Below, one piece after another: positions 36,192-45,750 of a stretch of 64,000 nucleotides of DNA (positions are counted from its first letter, which is position 1; every line of letters begins with the position of its first letter). Below the pieces are notes generated by a model. The model searched no databases and was not told the DNA's origin. It worked only from the letters and a program-made list of their open reading frames with translations. A program made the translations under genes and the position numbers. This DNA comes from Crossiella sp. CA-258035 (GTDB lineage Bacteria; Actinomycetota; Actinomycetes; Mycobacteriales; Pseudonocardiaceae). The stretch is taken from assembly GCF_030064675.1 (NCBI RefSeq), contig NZ_CP116413.1, positions 2,016,001 to 2,080,000 on the forward strand, in the 5' to 3' direction.

Positions 36192-36916
36192 GCCGACAGG
36201 AGCGCAAGGCCGAGCTGGCCGCGGCGCTGACCGAGATCCAGGAGCGGATCGCCACCGCCTGCGCCAAGGCCGGGCGGGACCCGGGCGAGGTCCAGCTGCT
36301 GCCCATCACCAAGAACTTCCCGGCCTCCGACGTGGCCCTGCTGACCGAGCTGGGCTGCACCGAGTTCGGCGAGTCCCGGGAGCAGGAGGCCAGCGCCAAG
36401 GCCGCCGAGCTGGCCGCGGCGGGCATCCACCCGCGCTGGCACCTGATCGGCAGGCTCCAGCGCAACAAGGCCCGCGCGGTGCTCCGCTGGGCCGGAGTCA
36501 TCCAGACGGTGGACAGCGTCCGGCTGGCCGACGCGCTCGCCAAGGCGGTGGCCAAGGCCCGCGCCGAGGGGGAGCGGGAGGACCCGCTGGACGTGCTCGT
36601 GCAGCTGAGCCTGGACGGTGATCCACAGCGCGGCGGGGTTCCGCAAGATCAACTCGCTGAACTGGTGGCAAAGATCACGCGATCGGGTGAACTGACCCTG
36701 AAAGGTGTGATGGCCGTCGCACCCCTAGGTAGTAATCCCCATGACGCTTTCGGGGAACTCGCTGAGGTGTCCGCGCGTCTAAGGAACGAGCATGCAGGTG
36801 CCGTCGTGGTGTCCGCAGGCATGAGCGGGGACTTGGAAGCGGCGATTGACCACGGCTCGACCTGTGTGCGTGTCGGAACCTCGTTGCTCGGCGGACGGCG
36901 GCTAACCTCGCCTTAG
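36188..36916 (+). CDS. PLP homeostasis protein YggS/PLPBP
   Basis: 242 aa single-domain pyridoxal-phosphate-binding protein with the alanine-racemase N-terminal barrel fold. PLP Lys42 lies in LLPITKNFPA. GESREQEASAK, HLIGRLQRNKA and the C-terminal phosphate-binding SAGMSGDLEAAI and RVGTSLLGGR are intact. Not an enzyme in known cases; it buffers PLP and affects amino-acid pools. Start at the ATGA overlap with pgeF. Confidence 0.93.
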   Translation: MSRQERKAELAAALTEIQERIATACAKAGRDPGEVQLLPITKNFPASDVALLTELGCTEFGESREQEASAKAAELAAAGIHPRWHLIGRLQRNKARAVLRWAGVIQTVDSVRLADALAKAVAKARAEGEREDPLDVLVQLSLDGDPQRGGVPQDQLAELVAKITRSGELTLKGVMAVAPLGSNPHDAFGELAEVSARLRNEHAGAVVVSAGMSGDLEAAIDHGSTCVRVGTSLLGGRRLTSP

Positions 36917-36972
36917 CCCGTGGAGCGGAGGCCACGGTGGGTGAGGTCGACCAGAAGTAGGAAGGGCTGGCG

Positions 36973-37668
36973 ATGAGCGCGCTCCAGAAGCTGAAGGCCT
37001 ACTTCGGAATGGTCCCTGCCGACGAAGTCGACCGGTACGCCACCGAAGAGGACGACCGCTACCACGGCCGCAGCCGGGAGTACGCGGACGACTACGGCGA
37101 CCGGGACTACGGAGACCGCCGCTACGCCGAGGCCGACTACGAGTCCTACCCCGAGCGGGGCTCGCGCCGGCGCCGGTTCGGCACCTACCGCCCTGAGCTG
37201 GTCGAGGACGTCGACGACTACGAGCCGGAACCCGAGCCCGCGCGCACGCGCAGGCCCTGGGCGGCCACCACGTCGACACCGAGCGTCTCCAGTGTGCCGC
37301 CCACCCGCGGCGCGCTGGCCGTCGACCCGAAGACCCAGCACGAGCCCGCCCCGCGGACCCGTGCCGTCATCGAGCACCCCTCGCACCCGCTCAGCCGGAT
37401 CACCACCCTGGCCCCGCGCAGCTACCTGGAGGCGCGGACCATCGGCGAGCACTACCGCGAGGGCACCCCGGTGATCATCAACCTGACCGGCATGGCGGAC
37501 GCCGACGCGCGCCGTCTGGTGGACTTCGCGGCCGGTCTGGCCTTCGCTCTGCGGGGCGACATCGACAAGGTCACCAACAAGGTGTTCCTTCTCTCACCAC
37601 CCAACGTCGACGTCACGGCGGAAGATCGCCGGCGGTTGGCGGAGGGTGGCTACTTCAGTCAGAGCTAG
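36973..37668 (+). CDS. sepF: Cell division protein SepF
   Basis: Membrane-tethering partner of FtsZ; 231 aa. An N-terminal amphipathic helix (MSALQKLKAYFGMVP), a long acidic Tyr/Arg/Asp-rich linker (about residues 18-100), then the conserved SepF core with ITTLAPRSYLEARTIGEHYR and GLAFALRGDIDKVTNKVFLLSP. It binds the FtsZ C-terminal peptide and replaces FtsA/ZipA in actinobacteria. GGAAGG ribosome binding site. Confidence 0.95.
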   Translation: MSALQKLKAYFGMVPADEVDRYATEEDDRYHGRSREYADDYGDRDYGDRRYAEADYESYPERGSRRRRFGTYRPELVEDVDDYEPEPEPARTRRPWAATTSTPSVSSVPPTRGALAVDPKTQHEPAPRTRAVIEHPSHPLSRITTLAPRSYLEARTIGEHYREGTPVIINLTGMADADARRLVDFAAGLAFALRGDIDKVTNKVFLLSPPNVDVTAEDRRRLAEGGYFSQS

Positions 37669-37687
37669 AAAGTGGCAGAGTGGAGGC

Positions 37688-37972
37688 GTGCAACCGGTCT
37701 GGGTCATCGCCTATTACCTGCTTTTCGCCTTCTGGCTGCTGCTGACCGCCAGGGTGGTCGTCGAGCTCGTCCGATCGTTCGCCAGAGAGTGGCGGCCGGC
37801 GGGCGGGGTTGCGGTGACGCTGGAGACCATCTACACAGTGACCGACCCCCCGGTCTCCCTGGCTCGTCGGGTGATCCCGATGGTCCGGATCGGGGGCATC
37901 GGACTGGACTTGTCGATTATGGTGCTGCTGCTGGTCGTGTTCATCCTGATGCGGCTGGTGCCGATCTCGTGA
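37688..37972 (+). CDS. YggT-family membrane protein
   Basis: 94 aa with two hydrophobic segments (about residues 3-25 and 65-88) joined by the loop RSFAREWRPAGG. The start chosen is GTG 37688, behind GTGGAGG; the longer frame from 37646 is not supported. Fixed neighbour of sepF and wag31 in actinobacteria, so a membrane role at the division or polar growth site is likely. Function unproven. Confidence 0.87.
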   Translation: MQPVWVIAYYLLFAFWLLLTARVVVELVRSFAREWRPAGGVAVTLETIYTVTDPPVSLARRVIPMVRIGGIGLDLSIMVLLLVVFILMRLVPIS

Positions 37973-38018
37973 CGGGGAACGAGATCAAAAAGCTGCCCCG
38001 AGTGCGTGAGGTGATCTG

Positions 38019-38846
38019 ATGGGCTTGACCCCCGCCGACGTTCATAATGTGGCGTTCAGTAAGCCGCCGATAGGCAAGCGGGGCTACAACGAGGACGAGG
38101 TCGATGCCTTCCTCGACCTCATCGAGGCCGAGCTCGCCAGGCTGATCGAGGAGAACAACGACCTGCGCCAGCAGGTCGAACAGCTCGACAGCCAGCTGAG
38201 CAACGCCCGCGTTGAGCTCGAGGACGCGCGGACCAAGACCGTCGCGGGCGGGCACTCCCCGGTCCGCTCGGTCGACGAGCCGCGTCGCCTCACCCCCGTG
38301 CCCCCGCCCAGCGTGATGGAGCAGACCTCTCCCGGAGGCGACCACCACGTGCAGGCAGCCAAGGTCCTCGGCCTGGCTCAGGAGATGGCCGACCGGCTCA
38401 CCGGTGAGGCCAAGGCAGAGTCCGACGGCATGCTGTCGGAAGCCCGGACCAAGTCCGAGCAGCTGCTCTCCGAGGCCCGTGCCAAGGCCGACAGCATGGT
38501 CAACGAGGCCCGTACCAGGGCGGAGACCATGCTCAACGACGCGCGCACCCGTGCCGAGACCCTGGAGCGTCAGGCCAGGGAGAAGGCTTCGGCCCTCGAA
38601 CGGGACGCCCAGCGCAAGCACACCGAGGTGATGGGCTCCATCACCCAGGAGAAGAACGCGCTGGAGAAGAAGCTCGACACGCTGCGCACCTTCGAGCGTG
38701 AGTACCGCACCAGGTTGAAGACCTTCCTGGAGTCCCGCCTGCAGGAACTGATCGACCAGGGTTCGGCCGCACCCGCGGCGCCGACGGAGAGCCGGGCCAA
38801 CCAGTCCGGGTACACCTTCGGCACCCGTGCGGCAGAGGCCGGCTGA
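38019..38846 (+). CDS. wag31: Polar growth protein Wag31/DivIVA
   Basis: 275 aa coiled-coil protein that marks poles and directs tip growth. N-terminal membrane-binding DivIVA domain [31 protein letters not shown], first coiled coil to about residue 70, a Pro-rich linker, then a long coiled coil with repeated [14 protein letters not shown] heptads (about 115-245). ATG 38019 has GTGAGGTGAT upstream. Threonines in the linker are candidates for Ser/Thr-kinase control, as known in mycobacteria. Confidence 0.95.
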   Translation: MGLTPADVHNVAFSKPPIGKRGYNEDEVDAFLDLIEAELARLIEENNDLRQQVEQLDSQLSNARVELEDARTKTVAGGHSPVRSVDEPRRLTPVPPPSVMEQTSPGGDHHVQAAKVLGLAQEMADRLTGEAKAESDGMLSEARTKSEQLLSEARAKADSMVNEARTRAETMLNDARTRAETLERQAREKASALERDAQRKHTEVMGSITQEKNALEKKLDTLRTFEREYRTRLKTFLESRLQELIDQGSAAPAAPTESRANQSGYTFGTRAAEAG

Positions 38847-38871
38847 TCCCGGGCAGTAGGGAGTAGGTCAG

Positions 38872-39453
38872 GTGCTGTACCTGGTCCTGCTGCTGGTGCT
38901 GGCCGCCTTCGGGCTGCTGGTCACCGCCCTGGTCTCCGGGGTGACCGCCTGGGCGTGGGGTTCGGTCGTCGCGAGCGTGGCAGCCGCGCTGCTGCTGTTC
39001 GCGGACTGGGTCCTGCGCCGACGCCGGGCGCTCGCCACGGATCCGGAGCCGGCTGCTGATGGGGAAGTCGGCCGTCCGGATGCTGGAGAACACGCCGAGG
39101 CGGTCAGCACCGCGCGGGAGAAGGTCGCAACCGGGCCTGAGGACGACGAGGACGCCGGGGACGCCACTGTGAAGGTGGCGTCCCCGGCCAAGCCGTCCAC
39201 GGGCGCTGCGGCCGAACCTGGCGAGGAGGACACCGACGCGGCCGACCTGCTGATCGTCAGCTCGCTGGCCGATGAGGTCAGGGTGGTTGACGAGCACCCG
39301 CGCTACCACCTGGCCGAGTGCACCTGGCTCACCGGCTCGGCCACGCTGCGCCTGCCCGTGCGGGAGGCCCGCGAGCTGGGCTTCACCCCCTGCGGGCGCT
39401 GCACCCCGGACCGCGGTCTCGCGGCAGCGCACCGGGCCGGACGCACCCGCTGA
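38872..39453 (+). CDS. Membrane protein with C-terminal Cys motif (Rv2144c-like)
   Basis: 193 aa. Two close transmembrane helices (about residues 1-20 and 25-46), a basic RRRR stop, an acidic low-complexity linker, then a compact domain: YHLAECTWL and about 20 residues later GFTPCGRCTPDRG. The His/Cys spacing resembles the Ada-type zinc-binding knuckle (inference). Directly after wag31, as Rv2144c in mycobacteria. GTG start behind GGGAG. Function unknown. Confidence 0.8.
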   Translation: MLYLVLLLVLAAFGLLVTALVSGVTAWAWGSVVASVAAALLLFADWVLRRRRALATDPEPAADGEVGRPDAGEHAEAVSTAREKVATGPEDDEDAGDATVKVASPAKPSTGAAAEPGEEDTDAADLLIVSSLADEVRVVDEHPRYHLAECTWLTGSATLRLPVREARELGFTPCGRCTPDRGLAAAHRAGRTR

Positions 39454-39637
39454 GCCGGCCGCACGGTCCAAGTCGCATCCCGTCTGATCACTCTCAAGTT
39501 GCCTAAGTAGTACCAACTCACCCACAGTGACCCCATTCGGGGGAGCACAACGGGTTTCGCAACCTGTATGGCCTAACGGACCCTCAGCCCGGCCAGGGTG
39601 GCAACCGATTTGCCCGCCCGGCTACTCTTGACAACAC
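39454..39637. other. Non-coding gap before the ileS T-box
   Basis: No gene supported. TACTCT (39623-39628) fits a -10 that would start transcription near 39635, right at the T-box. A consensus TTGACA at 39628-39633 is too close to serve as its -35. A small hairpin-like GACCCC/GGGGGA segment lies near 39530-39545. Confidence 0.35.
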
Positions 39638-39862
39638 AGGCACCGATCCGGCCATCACCGGGGAGCCTCCGGAAGAACAGGCGGTCCGCCGCCCCAGTAG
39701 AACCGGACGGGACGGCCCGTCACAGCCGGGAAACGAGTGGCCAGACCCGCGAGGGCCTGGCAAGCGGGGTGGTACCGCGGAGCGCCGGCCACGGCGCGTC
39801 GTCCCCGTGTGGGCACGAGCCCGTACGAGACCGGACGAACCGCACGCGAGGAGCACCCCTCC
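39638..39862 (+). promoter_or_regulatory. T-box riboswitch (isoleucine, translational type)
   Basis: tRNA-sensing leader of ileS. A short Stem I of the actinobacterial ultrashort type spans about 39641-39680, with specifier ATC (Ile) at 39654-39656 in CCGGCCATCACCGG. The T-box core AAGCGGGGTGGTACCGCGG is at 39762-39780, whose UGGU loop pairs with the uncharged tRNA acceptor end. The ribosome binding site GAGGAG (39848-39853) is followed by CCCTC that can mask it, and no U-tract is present, so control is probably at translation. Confidence 0.9.
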
Positions 39863-39863
39863 C

Positions 39864-42800
39864 ATGGCCTACCCCAAGGTCCAACTCGACAGCGCGCCGG
39901 GCGTGCCAGCCCAGCCGTCCTTCCCCGTGCTGGAGCAGGACGTGCTGGCCTACTGGGCCGCCGACCGGACCTTCGAGGCGAGCATCGACAACCGCCCGGC
40001 CGGGGAGAACGGCCGCAACGAGTTCGTCTTCTACGACGGCCCGCCCTTCGCCAACGGCCTGCCGCACTACGGGCACCTGCTCACCGGCTACGTCAAGGAC
40101 GTGGTGCCGCGCTACCAGACCATGCTGGGCCGCCGGGTCGAGCGCCGCTTCGGCTGGGACTGCCACGGCATGCCCGCCGAGGTCGCGGTGGAGAAGGAGC
40201 TCGGCATCACGCACAAGTCCGAGATCGAGCAGCTGGGCATCGAGAAGTTCAACGACGCCTGCCGCACCTCGGTGCTGCGCTTCACCGGCGACTGGCGGGA
40301 CTACGTCACCCGGCAGGCCCGCTGGGTGGACTTCGACAACGACTACAAGACCCTGGACCTCCCATACATGGAGAGCGTCATGTGGGCCTTCAAGTCGCTG
40401 TGGGACAAGGGCCTGGTCTACGAGGGCTTCCGGGTGCTCTGGTACTGCTGGCGCTGCGAGACGCCGCTGTCCAACACCGAGACCAAGATGGACGACGTCT
40501 ACCGCGACCGGCAGGACCCCGCGGTCACCGTGGGCATGCGGCTGGAGTCCGGCGAGCTGGCCCTGGTCTGGACGACCACGCCGTGGACGCTGCCCAGCAA
40601 CCTGGCCATGGCCGTGCACCCGGACGTGGACTACGTGGTGGTCGAGCACGAGGGCGAGCAGTACCTGCTGGCCGAGGCCAGGCTGGCCGCCTACGCCCGC
40701 GAGCTGGGCGAGGACGCCGCCGAGCGGGTGGTGCGCCGCTACACCGGGGCCGAGCTGCTCGGCCGCAAGTACACCCCGGTGTTCCCGTTCTTCGCCGGGC
40801 GGGAGAACGCGCACCAGATCCTCGGCGCGGACTACGTGACCACCGAGGACGGCACCGGCCTTGTGCACATCGCGCCCGCCTTCGGTGAGGACGACAAGGC
40901 CGTCACCGACGCCGCCGGCATCGAGGTGGTCGTCCCGGTCGACGCCAGGGGCGAGTTCACCAGCGAGGTGCCGCCGTACGCGGGCACGCACGTCTTCGAG
41001 GCGAACAAGCAGATCATCCGCGACCTCAAGGCCGCGGGCGTGCTGCTGCGGCACGAGACCTACGACCACCCGTACCCGCACTGCTGGCGCTGCGACAGCC
41101 CGCTGATCCAGCGCGCGGTGACCTCCTGGTTCGTCGCGGTCAGCCAGTTCAAGGACCGGATGGTCGAGCTGAACCAGCAGATCAACTGGGTGCCCGAGCA
41201 CATCAAGGACGGGCAGTTCGGCAAGTGGCTGGAGAACGCCCGCGACTGGTCGATCTCGCGCAACCGGTACTGGGGCTCGCCGATCCCGGTGTGGGTCTCC
41301 GACGACCCGGCCTACCCGAGGATGGACGTCTACGGCTCGCTGGATGAGCTGGAGCGGGACTTCGGCGTGCGCCCGACCGACCTGCACCGGCCGGTGGTGG
41401 ACGACCTGGTGCGGCCGAACCCGGACGACCCGACCGGCAGGTCGATGATGCGCCGGGTGCCGGAGGTGCTGGACTGCTGGTTCGAGTCCGGCTCGATGTC
41501 CTTCGCCCAGGTGCACTACCCGTTCGAGAACCGCGAGTGGTTCGACGACCACTACCCTGGCGACTTCATCGTGGAGTACACCGCGCAGACCCGCGGCTGG
41601 TTCTACACCATGCACGTGCTGGCCACCGCGCTGTTCGACCGGCCGGCCTTCCGCAACTGCCTGGTGCACGGCACCGTGCTGGGCGACGACGGGCAGAAGA
41701 TGTCCAAGTCGAAGCAGAACTACCCGGACGTCCGGGAGGTCTTCGACCGGGACGGCTCCGACGCCATGCGCTGGTTCCTGCTGGCCAGCCCGGTGTCCCG
41801 GGGCGGCGACCTGAGCGTGACCGAGCGCGGCATCAGGGACGCGGTGCGCCAGGCCGTGCTGCCGCTGTGGAACTCCTGGTACTTCCTCTCCCTCTACGCC
41901 AACGCGGCCGGGGTGGAAGGGAAGTGGCGGGTCGACAGTGCGCACGTGCTGGACCGGTACGTGCTGGCCAAGACGCACGACCTGGTCAAGGCGGTGCGCA
42001 CCTCGCTGGACGGCTACGACCTGTCCACCGCGCACCAGGCGGTCCGGGAGTTCCTGGAGGTGCTGACCAACTGGTACGTGCGCCGTTCCCGGGAGCGGTT
42101 CTGGGCCGGCGAGCAGGACGCGGTGGACACCCTGCACACCGTGCTGGAGGTGGTCTGCCGGACGGTGGCGCCGCTGCTGCCGCTGACCACCGAGGCGGTC
42201 TGGCGCGGGCTGACCGGCGAGCGCTCGGTGCACCTCACCGACTTCCCCGAGGTGGCCGGCCTGCCCGCCGATGACAAGCTGGTCGCGGCCATGGACGAGG
42301 TGCGGCAGGTCTGCTCCACCGCGCTGTCGCTGCGCAAGGCGAACAAGCTGCGGGTCCGGCTGCCGCTGGCCAAGCTGGTGGTGGCCGCGCCCTACGCCGG
42401 GGACCTGGCCCCGTTCCAGGAGCTGATCCGGGACGAGGTCAACGTCAAGGACGTGGTGCTGACCACCGACGTGGCCGCGCATGGCCGGGTCGAGCTGGCG
42501 GTCAACGCCCGCGTCTGCGGCCCCCGGCTGGGCAAGGACGTGCAGAAGGTGATCAAGGCGGTCAAGGCCGGGGAGTGGACCACCAGCGAGACCGGCGCGG
42601 TGGTGGCGGCCGGGATCGAGCTGCTGCCCGCCGAGTACGAGCAGCGGCTGGTCTCCTCCGACCCGGGCGCGGCGACCGCGCTGCCCGGCGGCTCCGGCCT
42701 GGTCGTGCTGGACACCGAGGTGACCGAGGAACTGGCCGCCGAGGGCCTGGCCCGCGACCTGGTCCGGGTGATCCAGCAGGCCCGCCGGGAGGCGGCGCTG

Positions 42801-42992
42801 GACGTCTCGGACCGGATCGCGCTGACCGTGGAGGTGCCGGATGAGGTGCGCCCGGCGGTGGAGCGCTTCGCCGAGTTCATCGCGGCGGAGACGCTGGCCG
42901 TGGCGCTGACCCACGGCCCGGCCGGGGAGGCCGGGTTCGGCGGCTCGGTGGGCGAGGGCACCGCGGTGCGGGTCGCGGTCGCCAAGTCCTGA
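39864..42992 (+). CDS. ileS: Isoleucyl-tRNA synthetase
   Basis: Charges tRNA-Ile; 1042 aa class Ia synthetase. HIGH motif appears as [14 protein letters not shown] (residues 53-66), an editing CP1 domain with [24 protein letters not shown] for ATP, and a C-terminal anticodon-binding region. The SPHC.RC-like HCWRC and W.C.R motifs suggest the eukaryote-like clade often tolerant to mupirocin (inference). Start ATG 39864 follows GAGGAG inside the T-box expression platform. Confidence 0.97.
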   Translation: MAYPKVQLDSAPGVPAQPSFPVLEQDVLAYWAADRTFEASIDNRPAGENGRNEFVFYDGPPFANGLPHYGHLLTGYVKDVVPRYQTMLGRRVERRFGWDCHGMPAEVAVEKELGITHKSEIEQLGIEKFNDACRTSVLRFTGDWRDYVTRQARWVDFDNDYKTLDLPYMESVMWAFKSLWDKGLVYEGFRVLWYCWRCETPLSNTETKMDDVYRDRQDPAVTVGMRLESGELALVWTTTPWTLPSNLAMAVHPDVDYVVVEHEGEQYLLAEARLAAYARELGEDAAERVVRRYTGAELLGRKYTPVFPFFAGRENAHQILGADYVTTEDGTGLVHIAPAFGEDDKAVTDAAGIEVVVPVDARGEFTSEVPPYAGTHVFEANKQIIRDLKAAGVLLRHETYDHPYPHCWRCDSPLIQRAVTSWFVAVSQFKDRMVELNQQINWVPEHIKDGQFGKWLENARDWSISRNRYWGSPIPVWVSDDPAYPRMDVYGSLDELERDFGVRPTDLHRPVVDDLVRPNPDDPTGRSMMRRVPEVLDCWFESGSMSFAQVHYPFENREWFDDHYPGDFIVEYTAQTRGWFYTMHVLATALFDRPAFRNCLVHGTVLGDDGQKMSKSKQNYPDVREVFDRDGSDAMRWFLLASPVSRGGDLSVTERGIRDAVRQAVLPLWNSWYFLSLYANAAGVEGKWRVDSAHVLDRYVLAKTHDLVKAVRTSLDGYDLSTAHQAVREFLEVLTNWYVRRSRERFWAGEQDAVDTLHTVLEVVCRTVAPLLPLTTEAVWRGLTGERSVHLTDFPEVAGLPADDKLVAAMDEVRQVCSTALSLRKANKLRVRLPLAKLVVAAPYAGDLAPFQELIRDEVNVKDVVLTTDVAAHGRVELAVNARVCGPRLGKDVQKVIKAVKAGEWTTSETGAVVAAGIELLPAEYEQRLVSSDPGAATALPGGSGLVVLDTEVTEELAAEGLARDLVRVIQQARREAALDVSDRIALTVEVPDEVRPAVERFAEFIAAETLAVALTHGPAGEAGFGGSVGEGTAVRVAVAKS

Positions 42993-43004
42993 CGGTGCTT
43001 GGCC

Positions 43005-43036
43005 GGCACGACCGTACGGTACCGTACGGTCGTGCC
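43005..43036. promoter_or_regulatory. Perfect 32-bp palindromic operator over TetR start
   Basis: Arms 43005-43020 and 43021-43036 are exact reverse complements. The core contains two ACCGTACGGT half-palindromes. TACCGT (43020-43025) inside it stands 6 bases before GTG 43032, so the operator covers the -10, the start point and the start codon of a leaderless gene. Confidence 0.75.
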
Positions 43037-43613
43037 AGCCAAGATCAGGAAGACCCGCGCGGACTGGACCACCGCCGCGCTGGCCGCACTCGCCGAGGGC
43101 GGCCTCGCCGCGGTGGCCATCGAACCGCTGGCCGTCCGGGTCGGCGCCACCAAAGGCAGTGCCTACTGGCATTTCGCCAACCGGGAGGCGCTGCTGGTGG
43201 CCACCCTGGAGCGCTGGGAGCTGGAGCACACCGAGGCCGTGATCGCGCTGGCCGAACAGGAAACCGATCCGGCGCACCGGTTGCGGCTGCTCTTCGCCAG
43301 CGTGCTGGACCGGCCCGAGGGCAACGCGGTCGAGCTGGCCCTGCTGGCGGCAGGCGACGATCCGGTCATCCGCCCGGTGCTGGACCGGGTGACCGACCGC
43401 CGGATCGCTTACCTGTCAACGCTTTTCGCTCAGTGCGGCTTCGGCAAGGCGGATGCCAGGCGGCGCGCGGTGCTGGCCTACAGCGCCTACCTCGGGCACG
43501 CGCACCTGTTCCGGATGGCCCCGGCCGCGATGCCCCGTTCGCGCGCGCAGCGGCGGGCGCACCTGGACGCCTCGATGGCGGCATTGCTCAGCAAGGAGAA
43601 CGGTTCGGGGTGA
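43032..43613 (+). CDS. TetR-family regulator
   Basis: 193 aa. N-terminal TetR HTH (about residues 8-55: WTTAALAALAEGG, then VGATKGSAYWHFANREALL), with a helical ligand domain after it. The start is GTG 43032, within a perfect palindrome and behind a -10, so the protein probably represses its own leaderless message. It lies 39 bases after ileS; the antiporter gene 130 bases downstream is a possible second target. Ligand unknown. Confidence 0.88.
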   Translation: MPAKIRKTRADWTTAALAALAEGGLAAVAIEPLAVRVGATKGSAYWHFANREALLVATLERWELEHTEAVIALAEQETDPAHRLRLLFASVLDRPEGNAVELALLAAGDDPVIRPVLDRVTDRRIAYLSTLFAQCGFGKADARRRAVLAYSAYLGHAHLFRMAPAAMPRSRAQRRAHLDASMAALLSKENGSG

Positions 43614-43745
43614 TTCCCCAAGCTTATCCCGGTCAGCGCCTCTGGGTACAGAGTCATGCACGATTCATCGCAATTCCCGAAAAATGGGTTCTGAGCAGCC
43701 ACAATGGACACGCCAGAGTTTTAGTCTGATGTCCGGAGGCGCCGT

Positions 43746-45227
43746 ATGACCGACCTGACGACCGTGCTCGGAATCGGCGCCGGGGTGCTCCTGGTGGCGG
43801 TGCTCGCCGTGCGCGTGTCCGTCCGGCTCGGCCTACCGTCTCTGTTGCTGTACCTCGGAATCGGGCTCGTCATCGGCGAGTCCGGCTTCGGCATCCAGTT
43901 CTCCGACGCCGACCTCACCCAGTCCCTCGGCATCGCCGCGCTGGTGCTGATCCTGGCCGAGGGTGGCCTCACCACCCGCTGGTCGGCGGTGAAACCCGCG
44001 CTGGGCCTGGGGATCGCACTGTCCACAGTGGCCGTCGCGGTGAGCATCGCGGTCACCGGCGGGCTGCTGCACCTGATCCTGGACCTGGAGTGGCGCACCG
44101 CGCTGCTGTGGGGCGCGGTGCTCTCCTCCACCGACGCGGCCGCGGTGTTCAGCGTGCTGCGCGGGGTCGGGGTGAGCAAACGGCTGGCCGGCGCGCTGGA
44201 ACTGGAGTCGGGGCTCAACGACGCGCCGGTGTACCTGGCCGTGGTGCTGCTGGCCGGCACCGACCCGTTCACCTGGTGGACACCGGCGCTGGTGGTCTAC
44301 GAGCTGGTGGTCGGCGCCGCGCTGGGCATCGGGCTGGGCTGGCTGGGCGCGGCCGCGTTGCGCCGGGCGGCGCTGCCGGCCACCGGTCTCTATCCACTCG
44401 CGACGGTCGGGGTGTGCGTGCTGGCCTACGCCGCCGCCCAGGGCGTGCACGGCGCGGGCCTGCTCTCGGCCTACGTGGCCGGGCTGGTGCTGGGCAACGC
44501 CCGGCTGCCGCATCGCGCGGACACGCTCTCCTTCGCCGAGGGCCTGGGCTGGCTGGCCCAGATCGGCCTGTTCGTGCTGCTGGGCCTGTACGCCTCGCCG
44601 TCCCGGCTGTTCGACGTGCTGATCCCGGCCCTGGTCGCCGGTGGCGTGCTGCTGCTGGTGGCCCGACCGCTGTCGGTGGCGCTCTCGGCCACCCCGTTCC
44701 GGCTGCCCTGGCGGGAACAGACCTTCCTGGCCTGGTCCGGCCTGCGCGGCGCGGTGCCCATCGTGCTGGCGATGATCCCGGTGACCCAGGGCGTGGCAGG
44801 CGCGCAGACCCTGGTGGACGTGGTGTTCGTGCTGGTGGTGCTGCTTACCCTGATCCAGGGCAGCACGCTGCCGGTGCTGGCCCGCTGGCTGGGGCTGGTG
44901 CGCCGGGGCGAGATGCAGGAGGTCCAGGTGGACGCCGGTCCGCTGGACGAGCTGGGCGCGGAGCTGCTGCAGATCCGCATCCCGAAGGGCTCCAAGCTGC
45001 ACGGCGTCTACGTCTCCGAGCTGCGCCTGCCGGGCGGGTCCACGGTGAGCCTGGTGGTCCGCGCGGGCAAGGGCTTCACCCCGCAGCCGGTGACCCGGCT
45101 CCAGTTCGACGACCAGCTGCTGGTGGTCACCACCGAGACCGCCCGTGACGAGGCGGAGAAACGCATCCGCGCCATCGACCGGGCCGGCCGCTACGCGCAC
45201 TGGCGCGGCGAGCGCGGCGACGGTTAG
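43746..45227 (+). CDS. CPA1-type K+(Na+)/H+ antiporter with RCK_C domain
   Basis: 493 aa. About 12-13 membrane segments of the Na+/H+ exchanger fold, with the ion-site motifs SSTDAAAVFS and ELESGLNDAP. A cytosolic tail ends in a TrkA_C (RCK_C) domain (about residues 395-470), the layout of NhaP2/CvrA-type K+/H+ antiporters. The RCK_C domain suggests nucleotide or ion gating. CCGGAGG ribosome binding site. The upstream 130 bases are less GC-rich than the surroundings. The stop overlaps the convergent gene by TTAG. Confidence 0.88.
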   Translation: MTDLTTVLGIGAGVLLVAVLAVRVSVRLGLPSLLLYLGIGLVIGESGFGIQFSDADLTQSLGIAALVLILAEGGLTTRWSAVKPALGLGIALSTVAVAVSIAVTGGLLHLILDLEWRTALLWGAVLSSTDAAAVFSVLRGVGVSKRLAGALELESGLNDAPVYLAVVLLAGTDPFTWWTPALVVYELVVGAALGIGLGWLGAAALRRAALPATGLYPLATVGVCVLAYAAAQGVHGAGLLSAYVAGLVLGNARLPHRADTLSFAEGLGWLAQIGLFVLLGLYASPSRLFDVLIPALVAGGVLLLVARPLSVALSATPFRLPWREQTFLAWSGLRGAVPIVLAMIPVTQGVAGAQTLVDVVFVLVVLLTLIQGSTLPVLARWLGLVRRGEMQEVQVDAGPLDELGAELLQIRIPKGSKLHGVYVSELRLPGGSTVSLVVRAGKGFTPQPVTRLQFDDQLLVVTTETARDEAEKRIRAIDRAGRYAHWRGERGDG

Positions 45228-45664
45228 CCGGTGCAGTCGGTCGGCACCCACTCCGCGGTCACGTCCGCGGCGATGACCACGATGTCCCCGGTCAGGCAGA
45301 CGATCTCGTGCCGCACCCCGCGCTCGTGCGGCAGCAGCTCGTCCAGGAACACTTCCCTGGGCAGCTCGCCCGACGGGTCGACGGAGTGCTCGGCGACGCC
45401 GGTGTAGCGCAGCACCAGGTCCGCGTCGTGCTTCCAGCAGTTGTGCCGCAGCTCCAGCACGAGCTGGTCGCCGTCGGCGCGGAGCTCGGCGGGCTTGAGG
45501 TCCTTCACGCACCGCTTGCCGAAGAAGTCGTAGTGCTCCGGGTCGGTGGCGAAGGCCCGGGCACCCGGCGGCAGCTGGGGCGCGAGGGTGGGCAGCAGCT
45601 CCAGGTAGGGCTCGGGGTCGCTGTAGGTGCCGCCTTCGTCGAAGCGCACGATCACGTGTTCCAT
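45224..45664 (-). CDS. Hypothetical protein
   Basis: 146 aa, cytoplasmic by composition, acidic. No recognised family. Visible: MEHVIVRFDEGGTYSDPEPYL at the start, HYDFFGKRCVKDL and LRHNCWKHDADLVLRY in the middle, and a beta-rich end CLTGDIVVIAADVTAEW. Two starts are possible (45664 chosen, 45682 in frame); neither has a clear ribosome binding site. Converges on the antiporter with a 4-base overlap and is divergent from the next gene. Confidence 0.65.
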   Translation of the reverse strand: MEHVIVRFDEGGTYSDPEPYLELLPTLAPQLPPGARAFATDPEHYDFFGKRCVKDLKPAELRADGDQLVLELRHNCWKHDADLVLRYTGVAEHSVDPSGELPREVFLDELLPHERGVRHEIVCLTGDIVVIAADVTAEWVPTDCTG

Positions 45665-45750
45665 CGGGGCTGAGTGTGCCATCCGGGCCAAGCCGTTTTC
45701 CTGGCCGGTTTCATCAAGCCGGGGCTGCGCGCGGCGGCCACCATGGCCGG

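Noticed and set aside
39628-39633. TTGACA as the ileS -35
   Set aside because: It would put transcription start inside the T-box Stem I and destroy it. TACTCT at 39623 is a better -10.
39720-43277. 1185-codon ORF opposite ileS
   Set aside because: Antisense shadow of a clear synthetase. Composition is typical of GC-rich reverse frames and no domain is recognisable.
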